DNA from: Vreelandella subterranea | GTDB lineage: Bacteria; Pseudomonadota; Gammaproteobacteria; Pseudomonadales; Halomonadaceae | Direction: 5' to 3' | Assembly (NCBI RefSeq): GCF_900111305.1 | Contig: NZ_FOGS01000013.1 | Span: 45,758 to 109,757, forward strand | DNA length: 64,000 nt | In this document: positions 34,513-46,115 of the stretch, in pieces | Position numbering within the stretch: the stretch's first letter is position 1 | Layout of the letters: the number at the start of each line of letters is the position of its first letter | Position numbers and translations under genes: made by a program | Notes under the pieces: generated by a model | What the model was told of the DNA's origin: nothing | The model's database searches: none | The model's input: only the letters and a program-made list of their open reading frames with translations

Positions 34513-37500
34513 ATGCGTTTAACGTCAATACGTCTCGTCGGTTTCAAATCCTTTGTCGACCCGGTCACGGTGCCTTTTGACGGTAATATGACGGCGGTCG
34601 TCGGGCCCAACGGTTGCGGTAAATCGAATATTATCGACGCCGTGCGCTGGGTGATGGGCGAGTCGTCCGCCAAGACGTTGCGCGGTGAGTCCATGTCTGA
34701 CGTCATCTTCAACGGCTCGACGGGCCGCAAACCGGTGGGCCAGGCCTCCATCGAACTGAAGTTCGATAACCGGGATGGTGCCATGGGCGGGGTCTACGCC
34801 CAGTACGCCGAAATCGCCGTGAAGCGGCTGGTCACCCGCGACGGCCAGTCGAACTACTTTTTCAATGGTCAGAAATGCCGCCGCCGGGATATCGCCGACC
34901 TGTTCATGGGGACCGGGCTGGGCCCGCGTTCCTACGCCATTATTGGCCAGGGGATGATATCGCGGCTGATCGAAGCCCGCCCGGATGATCTGCGTGCCAC
35001 GCTGGAAGAGGCGGCGGGGATCTCCAAATACAAAGAGCGCCGCCGGGAAACCGAAAACCGCATGCGGCGTACCCAGGAAAACCTGGAGCGCCTGGACGAC
35101 ATCCGCGAAGAGCTGGATAAGCAGCTTGAACGCCTCAAGCGTCAGGCCGAGGCCGCCAAGCGTTACCAGGCATTGAAGCAGCAGGAATTCCAGCTAAAAG
35201 GCGAACTTGCCGTCCTGCGCGGGCGTGCCCTCCGGGCGGAACAGGCCCAGCAGGAAAGCCGCGTGCGCGACTTGGAAATCGCCGTCGAGAAAGACGTATT
35301 TGGCGTTCGCCAGTGCGAAACCCGCCTGGAGCAGGCCCGCGAGCAACACGATGAACTGGCCGAAGTCCTCGAACGCCATCAGCAGCAATTCTTTGAGACC
35401 ACCACCCGCATCGCCCGTCTGGAGCAGGACCAGGCCCACCGGCGCAGCCGGGAAGCGCAACTGGCAAGCGACATCGAGACGGCGCGGCGAGACCTCGACG
35501 AGCAGCGCCAGGTCAGCGAAGGCGACCAGGAACGTCTGGCCGCCATTGAAGCACGGTTGGACGAATTGCTGCCCGAGCACGAAGCGCTCGACGAACAGCT
35601 GGAAACGCTGGAACAGGCCCTGGCCGATGCCAGCCCCTCTCTGGAGGCCGCCGAACAGCAGTGGGCGGATGCCGAAAGCCACTGGCGGGATGCCAGCCGC
35701 GAGGCCGAGCGCCGCCAGGATCAGTTGCGTGACCTCGAACAGCGAATTGCCCGCCTGCAGGCCGAACGCCAGCGCCGCCGTCAGCAGCGGGGCGAGCTTG
35801 CCGATGTCACCGAATTGCGCAGCGAGCACGCTGAATGCCAGGCCCGCAAGGAAGAGGCCGAGCAGCGCGCAGAGGCCTTCCAGGCCGAGCGAGACCAATG
35901 GCAGCAGCGCTACAGCGAAGCCAAGGCGGCTTACCAGCAGGCGACCCAGACCCGCGACCAACAGCGCGCCGAGTTGAGCCAGCGGCAGGGCGAACTTGCC
36001 TCGTTGCAGGCGCTGATTGATGCGGCGCTTGCCGACCACGACCCGCACCTCACCGAGGCGTTAGCCGCCCACGGCCTTGCCGAGGCGCCGCGGCTGGGTG
36101 AGGCCATCAGCGTTGAACCCGGCTGGGAGCGGGTGATCTCCTGGCTGCTGGCACCCTGGCTCAATGCCCGCCTGGTTGCCGTTGATCAGTTGCAGGCCCT
36201 GCCCGACGCGCTGGCCACCGACTGGTGCTTGATTGACCGGGCGTCCCCTGCCTTGCACGGCGGACAACGCCTGGACGCCCTGGTGAGCGGGGCGGGCGCG
36301 CTGGGTGAATGGTTGGCAAGTATTCACTATGCCGAGAGCAGCGCCGAGGCAGACGCGCTACTGGCCACGCTTGCCCCGGGGGAAAGCGTGGTCACCCGCG
36401 AGGGTGTGTGGCGCGGGCGTGGCTGGCTTCACCAGCAGGCCAATGGTGACGGCGTGGACGCGCTATTGGTCACCCGCCGCCGCTATGATGAGCTGGCGGC
36501 CCGCCGGGAGCAGGACGAAGAGGCGCTGGCGCTTGCTGAAGCCCAGTGCGAGGCGGCCAGTGAAACCATCGAGACGCTGGAACACACCCGCGACCAACAG
36601 GCGGAGGAAGAGCGTGCCCACGCTGCCACGCTTCAGCAGTTGGCGGTCACCGAACAGCGTCTTTCTCAGCGTCTGGAGCACCTGGAAAGCCGCGCCACTG
36701 AACTTGACGAAGAACTGAGTCAACTGCAGGAAGATGAAGCCGAGTTAGCGCTTACTCTCGATGAGCAGCGTGCCCGCTGGCATGAGGCCATGGAACAACT
36801 GGAAATGGCGGCCCAGGCCCGCGACGAATGCGCCGAGCAGCGGGATCAACAGCGCGAACAACGCGAACGGTTGAATCAGCAACATGCACCGCTGAAAGCC
36901 CGCCAGCAGGCGCTGGCGCTTGAGCGGGAACGTCTCAACACCGAGCTTAATAGCCTGCGTTCCCAGCAGTCGCGTAGCCGGGAAAGCGAAGAGCGCCTGA
37001 CGCTGCGTATTGAAGAGCTGGAAGCATCGCGGGAGACCCTGCTGGAGCCCGACGAACTTGCCGCCGAGGAACTTGAAGAGCTGCTTCACCAGCGCGAACA
37101 GCAGGAGCAGCGTTTAAACGACACCCGCCAGCAAACCCAGACGCTGGCGGAGCAGTTGCGTAACGACGAACTGACCCGTCAGCAGCATGAGCGTAACCTT
37201 GAGCAAAGCCGCGAGCAGCTGCAGCAGCGCCGAATGGACGTTCAGGCGCTGGCGCTGAAAGCCGCCACCCAGGATGAGCAGCTGACTGAGCTGGGACACG
37301 ATGTTGATGCGTTGACCGAACAGCTTGCCGACGACGCCACTGAAACGGCCTGGCAGGAACGTCTGGAAAGCACCACCGACAAAATTCGTCGCCTGGGAGC
37401 CATCAACCTGGCGGCCATTGAAGAATACGATCAACAGGCCGAACGGCGTGACTACCTGGAAGCCCAGCATGCCGAGCTCAGCGAAGCGCTGGAAACCCTG

Positions 37501-38004
37501 GAGCGCGCCATTAAACGTATTGATCAAGAAACCCGGGTGCGTTTTAGAGATACCTTTGACCGGGTCAATACCGGATTGCAGACCTTGTTCCCGAGAGTAT
37601 TTGGCGGCGGCACTGCCTGGCTAACGCTCACTGGTGACGACTTATTGGAAACCGGTGTGGCGATCATGGCGCGTCCACCGGGTAAAAAGAACAGCACGAT
37701 TCATCTTTTATCCGGTGGTGAAAAAGCACTGACGGCACTCTCGCTGGTATTCGCTATATTCCAGTTAAACCCGGCGCCTTTTTGTATGCTGGATGAAGTC
37801 GATGCTCCCTTGGATGATGCTAACGTTGGTCGCTATGCCAAGTTGGTAAAAGAGATGTCGGAAAACGTTCAGTTCATCTACATCACCCATAACAAAATTG
37901 CCATGGAGGCCGCTGAGCGATTAATGGGGGTCACCATGCAGGAGCCGGGGGTCTCGCGGATGGTCTCGGTAGGTATTGAAGAAGCGACAGCGATGGTGGA
38001 TTAA
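34513..38004 (+). CDS. smc: Chromosome partition protein Smc
   Basis: Smc condenses and segregates the chromosome with ScpA and ScpB, whose genes are not in the window. The 1163 residues show the N-terminal ATPase half with Walker A GPNGCGKSN at about 33-41, two long Gln/Glu/Arg-rich coiled-coil arms, a hinge region at about 510-640, and the C-terminal half with signature LSGGEKALTALSLVFAIF and Walker B FCMLDEVDAPLDDAN. The order smc-zipA-ligA is that of pseudomonads. About 470 bp without genes follow. Confidence 0.96.
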   Translation: MRLTSIRLVGFKSFVDPVTVPFDGNMTAVVGPNGCGKSNIIDAVRWVMGESSAKTLRGESMSDVIFNGSTGRKPVGQASIELKFDNRDGAMGGVYAQYAEIAVKRLVTRDGQSNYFFNGQKCRRRDIADLFMGTGLGPRSYAIIGQGMISRLIEARPDDLRATLEEAAGISKYKERRRETENRMRRTQENLERLDDIREELDKQLERLKRQAEAAKRYQALKQQEFQLKGELAVLRGRALRAEQAQQESRVRDLEIAVEKDVFGVRQCETRLEQAREQHDELAEVLERHQQQFFETTTRIARLEQDQAHRRSREAQLASDIETARRDLDEQRQVSEGDQERLAAIEARLDELLPEHEALDEQLETLEQALADASPSLEAAEQQWADAESHWRDASREAERRQDQLRDLEQRIARLQAERQRRRQQRGELADVTELRSEHAECQARKEEAEQRAEAFQAERDQWQQRYSEAKAAYQQATQTRDQQRAELSQRQGELASLQALIDAALADHDPHLTEALAAHGLAEAPRLGEAISVEPGWERVISWLLAPWLNARLVAVDQLQALPDALATDWCLIDRASPALHGGQRLDALVSGAGALGEWLASIHYAESSAEADALLATLAPGESVVTREGVWRGRGWLHQQANGDGVDALLVTRRRYDELAARREQDEEALALAEAQCEAASETIETLEHTRDQQAEEERAHAATLQQLAVTEQRLSQRLEHLESRATELDEELSQLQEDEAELALTLDEQRARWHEAMEQLEMAAQARDECAEQRDQQREQRERLNQQHAPLKARQQALALERERLNTELNSLRSQQSRSRESEERLTLRIEELEASRETLLEPDELAAEELEELLHQREQQEQRLNDTRQQTQTLAEQLRNDELTRQQHERNLEQSREQLQQRRMDVQALALKAATQDEQLTELGHDVDALTEQLADDATETAWQERLESTTDKIRRLGAINLAAIEEYDQQAERRDYLEAQHAELSEALETLERAIKRIDQETRVRFRDTFDRVNTGLQTLFPRVFGGGTAWLTLTGDDLLETGVAIMARPPGKKNSTIHLLSGGEKALTALSLVFAIFQLNPAPFCMLDEVDAPLDDANVGRYAKLVKEMSENVQFIYITHNKIAMEAAERLMGVTMQEPGVSRMVSVGIEEATAMVD

Positions 38005-38477
38005 TGCTCGCAAGTGTTAACGTTATTAACTACCCTAACGGTTAATGATCCACATCCAAGCGTTAAAAAAGGTGACTCAAGGCGCTAAACTTATCTATAT
38101 TATCCGGCGATGAGTGTTTTTGGCTTTCAGTAGTGTTAGACAATGCGGTAAAAACATCCGGTTTCCGGTGCTGGGCAGGGTGATGTTTAAAGGGCCGAGC
38201 TTGCATTGCTAACACGGGTTTCAATCGCAAAGGATGTTGCTATCGCGTAAGGTAGTTAATTAATGGACAGGCATTGGGGCACTTATCGCCGACGGTATAG
38301 TCGAATTTTTGCCTTAGATAACGTTAAAAACTGTGCGGTAACGTGAAAATTAGCAAAAAGTGGCCCTTTTCGTAGTAATCGCGCTATGCTTAGGGTAAGT
38401 ATAGGTTTAACAGTAGTGATCTAATTTTCAGGCATCGCGCCTTAGCAACCGTCAAAATGACCCATGGAATGTTCAAC
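38005..38477. other. Gene-free stretch between smc and zipA
   Basis: AT-richer than the flanking genes. No protein with a ribosome binding site, no clear terminator after smc, and no classic RNA gene was recognised. It presumably holds the zipA promoter (TATGCT at 38385-38390 is a weak -10 candidate). Several GTTA/TAAC-rich strings occur at 38018-38045, without a clean palindrome. Confidence 0.5.
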
Positions 38478-40136
38478 ATGGAATTAAGAGAGTGGCTAAT
38501 CATTTTAGGGCTGGCGCTGGTTTCCCTCATCGTCATCGATGGGGTGAGGCGACTCCAGCGCCAGCGCCGTGTTCCTCGCCTTGACCAGTCTGTCGGCGAA
38601 ACACCGTCAAGTCGTTCCAACGAGTTTGACGATGAGGCTAAAGAAGCCGAAGTCAACTGGGAGCTCCCCAACGGGGGAGCGCGTGTCGTGAAGCCCGCTG
38701 ATTACAGCGGCCTCAATCAAAGGCCGAACCTGGAACGCCAAGAACACCCGGGTCCTTCAAAAATACTTTCACAGTTTAAACGCAGTACCTCCAAGGTAGG
38801 TTCTCCCGCCTCTTCAAGGGCTGAAGAGAGCCCAAGAGCTGAAGAGAGCCGGGATGAGCAGCCCGTCACCACGCGCACGGCCGAGTCACCAACGATGCGT
38901 GCCCAGCGCCCCGAGGTGGAAATGCCTGAGTCAACGGCAGAACCAGAAAGAAGCCATCGCGAACCTACGCTTTCCTCCCCAGACGACACCAGCCCAGTAT
39001 CTAACGACACCGTTACCGATGGCAGCAGCGAACCTCGCCCCAGTCGTGAGCCTCATTTCAGCGCCACGGAGGAAAACGCGGCTGAACGTACGGCGTCCGC
39101 GCAACAAGATGCCCATGACGACAGGCCGGTATTGAGGGCCGAGCCGGAAGATGCAGCGTTCGCCAAACATGCCACCTCCGATGGCGCGCCGAAACGTCGC
39201 CACCTGCGCAACGATATTGCCGGTGAGTACCCCGATGAAGACGAAGAAGACACCTATCGTCTGGTCGACTTCGAGGAAATCGGTCGTTCACTGAGACAGA
39301 AAATGAACGACCACCGTAAAGCGCGGGCAAAGAAAAAAGCCGAGAAGGCACGTCGCGCTGAAGCATTGGCCAAACAGAAAGCAGAACGCAAGGCGCTTGA
39401 GGCCGAGCAGCGCCGGGCAGCCGAGGAGGCCGCCGAGGCGGAGAAAGCCCGCCTTGCTCAGGAGCAGGCGAAAGAACGCGAACTGGCCGCCCAGGCTGCC
39501 GAGGAAGAGCGTCTCGCCCAGGCGTCTGACACGGCCCGGTATGCCGCCGAGGAAGAAACTTATGACTCGGTAGAGCCACAAGCGACTCGGCACGAGCCTG
39601 AGGAAGGGGTCGTACGTACTCACCCTGCACTGGAAAAAGCATTGCGTCACGATGTCTGCGGTGAACACGCCAAGGAAACGTTGACCAATGCAGAAGAAAT
39701 GATCGTCATCAGCGTGCTGTCACGCGATCCGGAAGGCTTTGACGGTGGCAAGCTACTGGAACTGATGATGGCCTGCGGCCTGCGTTATAGCAGTGCCATG
39801 GGGGTTTTCCACCGTTTCGAGACCGAAAGTGTCGACAGCGAGCTGCAATTTTCCATGGTCAATGTCGTCAAGCCCGGCACCTTCCCCATTGAAGAGATGG
39901 ACGAGTTCGTGACGCCCGGCATTACCCTGCTCATGCCGTTACCCGGTGCTCAAGACAGCTCGTCAGCGTTCGAGGCCATGGTCGAAACCGCCATGGTGGT
40001 TGTGCGGCATATGGGTGGCGAACTGAAAGACGAGAACCATAGCGTGATGACGGCCCAAACCATCGAGTTTGCGCGCCAACGCGTACACGAGTTTGAACGC
40101 CGCCATCGCCTGCACCGCCATATGCAGGCCCACTGA
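38478..40136 (+). CDS. zipA: Cell division protein ZipA with extended charged linker
   Basis: ZipA anchors FtsZ polymers to the inner membrane at the division site. The start at 38478 (MELREWLIILGLALVSLIVIDG) puts a membrane span at residues 5-23; ATGs at 38457 and 38469 are alternatives. The protein is 552 residues, well above the roughly 290-330 of E. coli and Pseudomonas. The FtsZ-binding domain is at about 405-545 (EEMIVISVLSRDPEGFDG, HRFETES). Between lie a Ser/Pro/Glu-rich segment and a TolA-like Ala/Glu/Lys/Arg helix at about 265-355 (KKAEKARRAEALAKQKAERK). The frame is intact and neighbours are as in pseudomonads. Confidence 0.9.
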   Translation: MELREWLIILGLALVSLIVIDGVRRLQRQRRVPRLDQSVGETPSSRSNEFDDEAKEAEVNWELPNGGARVVKPADYSGLNQRPNLERQEHPGPSKILSQFKRSTSKVGSPASSRAEESPRAEESRDEQPVTTRTAESPTMRAQRPEVEMPESTAEPERSHREPTLSSPDDTSPVSNDTVTDGSSEPRPSREPHFSATEENAAERTASAQQDAHDDRPVLRAEPEDAAFAKHATSDGAPKRRHLRNDIAGEYPDEDEEDTYRLVDFEEIGRSLRQKMNDHRKARAKKKAEKARRAEALAKQKAERKALEAEQRRAAEEAAEAEKARLAQEQAKERELAAQAAEEERLAQASDTARYAAEEETYDSVEPQATRHEPEEGVVRTHPALEKALRHDVCGEHAKETLTNAEEMIVISVLSRDPEGFDGGKLLELMMACGLRYSSAMGVFHRFETESVDSELQFSMVNVVKPGTFPIEEMDEFVTPGITLLMPLPGAQDSSSAFEAMVETAMVVVRHMGGELKDENHSVMTAQTIEFARQRVHEFERRHRLHRHMQAH

Positions 40137-40155
40137 CAAGGCGCTTGTCACCCAG

Positions 40156-40188
40156 CACCCGTCCTCCTGCAGAGGGCGGGTGTTTTTA
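40156..40188 (+). terminator. Terminator between zipA and ligA
   Basis: The arms CACCCGTCCT (40156-40165) and AGGGCGGGTG (40173-40182), with one wobble or mismatch, are followed by TTTTTATTT. Confidence 0.85.
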
Positions 40189-40234
40189 TTTATAATACCG
40201 TTAACTTGTACTTTCGTTATTAGCCTGTCGATGA

Positions 40235-42279
<2,045 letters not shown>

Positions 42280-42280
<1 letters not shown>

Positions 42281-42555
42281 TGAGCCGATTTATTGAAGTA
42301 CCCGCCAGAATGCTGCCGCAGGAGACCCTGGATGCCCTGCTTGAGGCGTTTGTGACCCGGCAGGGCTACGACACGACCGATACCACCGGCGAGGGCATGC
42401 ATGGCTGGGTCGCGCAGCTTAAAAAGCAGCTTGAGCGCAATGAGCTGATCATTGCCCACGACCTCGAGCTTGAGATGACCGAGGTGATGACCCTGGCCCA
42501 GTGGCGTTCCTTTGGCCGCGATATAGCCGACGACGAGGAGGAAGGCGACATCTAG
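42280..42555 (+). CDS. YheU family (UPF0270) protein
   Basis: A 91-residue protein that fits the UPF0270/YheU family: VPARMLPQETLDALLEAFVTRQGYDT resembles the family start (L-x-P-E-T-L-D-N-L-I-E-x-F-V-x-R-x-G), followed by a helix with KKQLERNELIIAHD. The function of the family is unknown. It overlaps the ligA stop by one base, so it is probably translated from the ligA message. Its 3' end overlaps the convergent mnmC by 4 bp. Confidence 0.75.
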
Positions 42556-44558
42556 GTCGTCGTTCCCCGAATAATCGCGCTGATAAGCCGCCGCCCCGGG
42601 TGCAGGTGATCCACCAGCGGCAACTCCAACGGCTGCGGGTCGTCGCTGATACGTGAGGCAATCACCTCGGCGCACAGCGGCGCGCTGGCAAGCCCGCGGG
42701 AACCGTGGGCGGTGGATATCCACAGCCCCGGATAATGCTCCCCCTGTGTATCAGGCACTTTCGAGGCGTCCTTGCCTAATGCTTGATACGCCGCCTGCCA
42801 GGCTTCAGCCACCGGCACCGGCCCTGCGTAGGGGCTTTTGTCCGGGCTTGCCGCGCGTACGGCGGCCCGGCCCTCGAGTGATTCAGGGCTGAGCTCAACC
42901 CCTGCGTCTTCAAGGGCCGCCACCCAGTCGGGCAATGCCTCGCGCAGTTCGTCAATATTGCGCTGGTGGTCGTCATGGGTGACGTGGCGGGTGGCGTTAT
43001 TGGGCACAAAGCTGGCGCCAAAGGTCAGCACGCCATCCACAGGGGGCGACACATAGCCGCCAGCGCAAACCACGCGCTGAGGCGCTGGCACGTTTTCAGG
43101 CAGCGTCACTTCGCTGACCTGGCCGCGCACCTGCTGGAGCGGCAGTTGTGCGGTTTGCGCAAAGTGGTTGGCCAGTTGGGCGTTGGCGATCACGACCTGG
43201 TCGGCGCTCACGGTATCGCCGTTGGCCAGGTCGAGCTGCCAATGCTGCCCGTCCCGCTGCAGCTGCGTCACCTCCCCCTGAATAACACGGATAAGCGGAT
43301 GAGCGAGCAGTTGCTCACACAGCGCCTTGGGGTGTACCCAGCCTGCCTGGGGATAAAACAGCGCCTGCCGGGCACTGATCGGTACCCCGGAAAGCTCGCT
43401 TAACCCTTCCGTATGAGCCGACACCACCGCTTCAGGCAGCGCATGGTACGCCATGAAGCGCTGCTGGCGGCGGGCTTCCTTATCGCTTAACGCCAGCTGT
43501 ACCACGCCGCTTGGCTGCCAGACCGGCGTGTCCGTGGCTAACTGCCCAAGCCAACGCTGGGAATACATCAACCCGGCCAAATAGAACCGGCTTTGATGGT
43601 TTGTCTCGGCGGCCAGTTTGACGTATAGCGCCCCCTGGCGATTGCCCGAGCCGCCCGCGCCGGGTGCCTCACGCTCTACCACGCTGACCTTGATCCCGCG
43701 CCTGGCGAGGGCGGCGGCGACGCTGGCCCCGGCGATGCCCGCGCCAATCACCGCCACATGTCGGTTATCAAGGCCTGCAGGCGGCGTAAACCATGGCGTG
43801 GCGCCGCGACGCGTGTCGCTTGGGGGCACGTCAATCATGCCCGCCAGCATTTCCCGCTTGCGTCCAAAGCCCGGCACTTTTTGCCACCCAAACCCGGCGG
43901 CTTTCAGCCCGCGCTTGACGATACCGGCGCAGGTGAAGGTGGCGAATGTCGCGCCGGGACGCGAGCGCGCCGCCATGGCCTCAAACAGCTCAGGTTGCCA
44001 CATCTCAGGGTTCTTGGAGGGCGCAAAGCCATCCAGAAACCAGGCGTCGACCTGGCCATCCAACTGCGACAGGCGCTCGGTGGTGTCGCCAAAATGCAGA
44101 TCCAGCGTCACGCGTTCGCTCAGGTGCAAACGGTGGATGCCGCTGACCGCCTCGGGCCACTGGTCGCAAAGCACCTGTGCATAAGTGGCAAGCGACGGCC
44201 AGGCACTCAACGCGCGGATAAGCGAGGCGCGATCCAGAGGAAACTTCTCTGTGGATAACAGATGGAGTCGAGCATGGGCCGGTGCGTGCGTGTCAAAGCA
44301 GGCCCAGGCACACAGCATATTCAGCCCGGTGCCGAAGCCTGTCTCGCCGATCACGAAGGCACGCCTTTGCCGCCATTCGGCAAAACGGGTGGGCAGGCGA
44401 TTGGCGTTGATAAACACGTGCTCGGTCTCGGCGCGGCCGTTCTCGCGGGAAAAATAAACGTCGTCGAAGGCGTCCGAGTGGGGCGCCGCGTCGTCCCAGG
44501 TGAGCGACGGCGACGTCAGCGCCGCCAGAGGCGGCAAAGGGTAAGGGCGTTGGGTCAC
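42552..44558 (-). CDS. mnmC: Bifunctional tRNA mnm5s2U34 biosynthesis protein MnmC
   Basis: Completes the 5-methylaminomethyl-2-thiouridine modification at the wobble base of several tRNAs. The C-terminal FAD domain removes the carboxymethyl group and the N-terminal domain methylates the product with S-adenosylmethionine. The 668 residues show the SAM motif FVIGETGFGTGLN at about 68-80, DGFAPSKNPEMW near 180, and the FAD motif AVIGAGIAGASVAAAL near 270. Length fits the fused gammaproteobacterial form (E. coli 668). Confidence 0.95.
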   Translation of the reverse strand: MTQRPYPLPPLAALTSPSLTWDDAAPHSDAFDDVYFSRENGRAETEHVFINANRLPTRFAEWRQRRAFVIGETGFGTGLNMLCAWACFDTHAPAHARLHLLSTEKFPLDRASLIRALSAWPSLATYAQVLCDQWPEAVSGIHRLHLSERVTLDLHFGDTTERLSQLDGQVDAWFLDGFAPSKNPEMWQPELFEAMAARSRPGATFATFTCAGIVKRGLKAAGFGWQKVPGFGRKREMLAGMIDVPPSDTRRGATPWFTPPAGLDNRHVAVIGAGIAGASVAAALARRGIKVSVVEREAPGAGGSGNRQGALYVKLAAETNHQSRFYLAGLMYSQRWLGQLATDTPVWQPSGVVQLALSDKEARRQQRFMAYHALPEAVVSAHTEGLSELSGVPISARQALFYPQAGWVHPKALCEQLLAHPLIRVIQGEVTQLQRDGQHWQLDLANGDTVSADQVVIANAQLANHFAQTAQLPLQQVRGQVSEVTLPENVPAPQRVVCAGGYVSPPVDGVLTFGASFVPNNATRHVTHDDHQRNIDELREALPDWVAALEDAGVELSPESLEGRAAVRAASPDKSPYAGPVPVAEAWQAAYQALGKDASKVPDTQGEHYPGLWISTAHGSRGLASAPLCAEVIASRISDDPQPLELPLVDHLHPGRRLISAIIRGTTT

Positions 44559-44650
44559 GCAGTCATCCGTGTTGCAGAAAGATGGTTAAAAAATGACCAA
44601 TTTGTGAATAGGGGCGTTATTCCTGGCTTAGGGAAATGCGTCCGCCGTGT

Positions 44651-44681
44651 TTTCACAGAGTTTTCCACAGCCTCTGTGAAA
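44651..44681 (-). terminator. Hairpin between yciI and mnmC
   Basis: Perfect 10-bp arms, TTTCACAGAG (44651-44660) and CTCTGTGAAA (44672-44681), lie downstream of yciI on the minus strand. There is no real T-run, so termination is uncertain. Confidence 0.4.
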
Positions 44682-44715
44682 AAGCCGACGGACCCTCCAT
44701 ATTCACTCGCCAGGG

Positions 44716-45015
44716 TCAAGGCAAAACTTTCTTGAACGGTTTGACGGTCACCTGGGAATAAACACCGGCAATGACGTAGGGGTCGGCATCGGCCCAGCTT
44801 TTGGCGTCTTCCAGGCTGTCGAATTCGGCAATGACCAGGCTGCCGCTGAAGCCCGCTTCGCCAGGGTCGTTGGCATCAATGGCCGGGTGGGGGCCAGCAA
44901 GTACCAGGCGCCCTTCGTCGCGCAGGGCTTCCAGGCGTGCGAGGTGGTCGGGCCGGGCGGCCAGGCGACGTTCCAGACTGTTAGCCGTATCTTCACTGAT
45001 GATGGCATATAGCAT
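44716..45015 (-). CDS. yciI: YciI family protein
   Basis: A 99-residue ferredoxin-like alpha/beta barrel protein of the YciI family, which carries a conserved His-Asp pair (RPDHLARL and DANDPG). No reaction is firmly assigned. The whole sequence tracks E. coli YciI (LYAII...[15 protein letters not shown]...[23 protein letters not shown]). The second ATG (45015) is chosen because GGAG lies 8 nt upstream of it, versus 2 nt for the first ATG (45021). It is divergent from the PHP gene. Confidence 0.92.
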   Translation of the reverse strand: MLYAIISEDTANSLERRLAARPDHLARLEALRDEGRLVLAGPHPAIDANDPGEAGFSGSLVIAEFDSLEDAKSWADADPYVIAGVYSQVTVKPFKKVLP

Positions 45016-45146
45016 ATGCATAACTCCTTGAATGAAAAAGGAACAAAAAGGCGGCCAAGGACGCCTTCAATTGACCGGACCGGTATAAGCGAGCACCATA
45101 TCGCCTCAACCTAAACCTTATTCTGACAAACTCGCCACACGGCGTC

Positions 45147-46067
45147 ATGCCTATGCCCCGACTTCCTGCTACGTTCGAGACCGACCAGCGTTACCCCGTT
45201 GATTTGCATATGCATTCGACGGCATCCGACGGCGCCCTGACGCCGACGCAACTCGTCACGCTGTGCGCCGAACGAGGGCTGACGCACATGGCATTGACCG
45301 ATCACGATACCATGGATGGCGTAGCGGAGGCGGGCCAGGCGGCTGAATCCGCGGGCATTTGCCTGCTGCCCGGCTGTGAGTTATCCACTCGCTGGCAGGG
45401 TATCAATATTCACATGGTGGCGCTGATGCCGGGCGGCCTCCAGGGCCCGCTGGTCGAAGGGCTGATCCACCAGCGCGAGGCGCGTATCAAGCGCGCTGAC
45501 GTAATCGCCGAGCGGCTTGAAAAAGCCGGTCTGATCGACGCCCTGGCCAAGGCCCGCGAGCAGGCGGGGAGCGACCGGCCGCTGGGGCGCCCCGACTTTG
45601 CCCGTGCGCTGGTGGCAGATGGCATGGTGGCCGATTGGGCCAGCGCCTTTAAACGCTTTTTGGGCAGTGGCAAGAAAGGCGATGTAAAGGCCCACTGGCC
45701 GGAAATCAGCGAGGCGGTGGGCTGGGTGGTGGCGTCGGGTGGCGTGGCGGTACTGGCCCATCCGCTGCGACACGGCCTGACCCGGCGCAAGCGTGGCCTG
45801 TTGATGGATACCTTTCAGGCCGCTGGCGGCCAGGCGGTGGAGCTGGTCAGCGGCCAGCAAAACCCGGACAGCACACGCGACCTGGCACGCCAGCTGGTGG
45901 AGCGCGAGCTATACGCCTCGATGGGCAGCGATTTTCACTTTCCCGGCAGCCACGCCGCCCCCGGCAGCATGAGTTTGATACCGCGCACCGCGGCGCCCCC
46001 TATCTGGCAGCATCCGCGTTTACGCCACCTGCTGGACGCACCGGCTGGGCCTCTGGCCGCTGCGTAA
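45147..46067 (+). CDS. rnm: PHP domain phosphoesterase (RNase AM/YciV family)
   Basis: A 306-residue PHP-domain protein like E. coli YciV (RNase AM, a 5'-3' exonuclease that acts on short RNAs and 3',5'-bisphosphonucleotides). The four PHP motifs are visible: DLHMHSTASDG at about residue 19, ALTDHDTMDG near 48, GCELST near 77 and the final GSDFHFPGSHAAPG near 265, supplying the metal-binding His and Asp residues. yciO follows 48 bp downstream, the usual pairing. Confidence 0.88.
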   Translation: MPMPRLPATFETDQRYPVDLHMHSTASDGALTPTQLVTLCAERGLTHMALTDHDTMDGVAEAGQAAESAGICLLPGCELSTRWQGINIHMVALMPGGLQGPLVEGLIHQREARIKRADVIAERLEKAGLIDALAKAREQAGSDRPLGRPDFARALVADGMVADWASAFKRFLGSGKKGDVKAHWPEISEAVGWVVASGGVAVLAHPLRHGLTRRKRGLLMDTFQAAGGQAVELVSGQQNPDSTRDLARQLVERELYASMGSDFHFPGSHAAPGSMSLIPRTAAPPIWQHPRLRHLLDAPAGPLAAA

Positions 46068-46115
46068 GCTAAGGTAGGCGGTAGGATCACTAATACCCAC
46101 AGGCAGGAGTACGCC

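Noticed and set aside
44250..44258. TTATCCACA on minus, a perfect DnaA-box sequence
   Set aside because: A single copy inside the mnmC coding region, with no cluster, AT-rich unwinding element or oriC neighbour genes.
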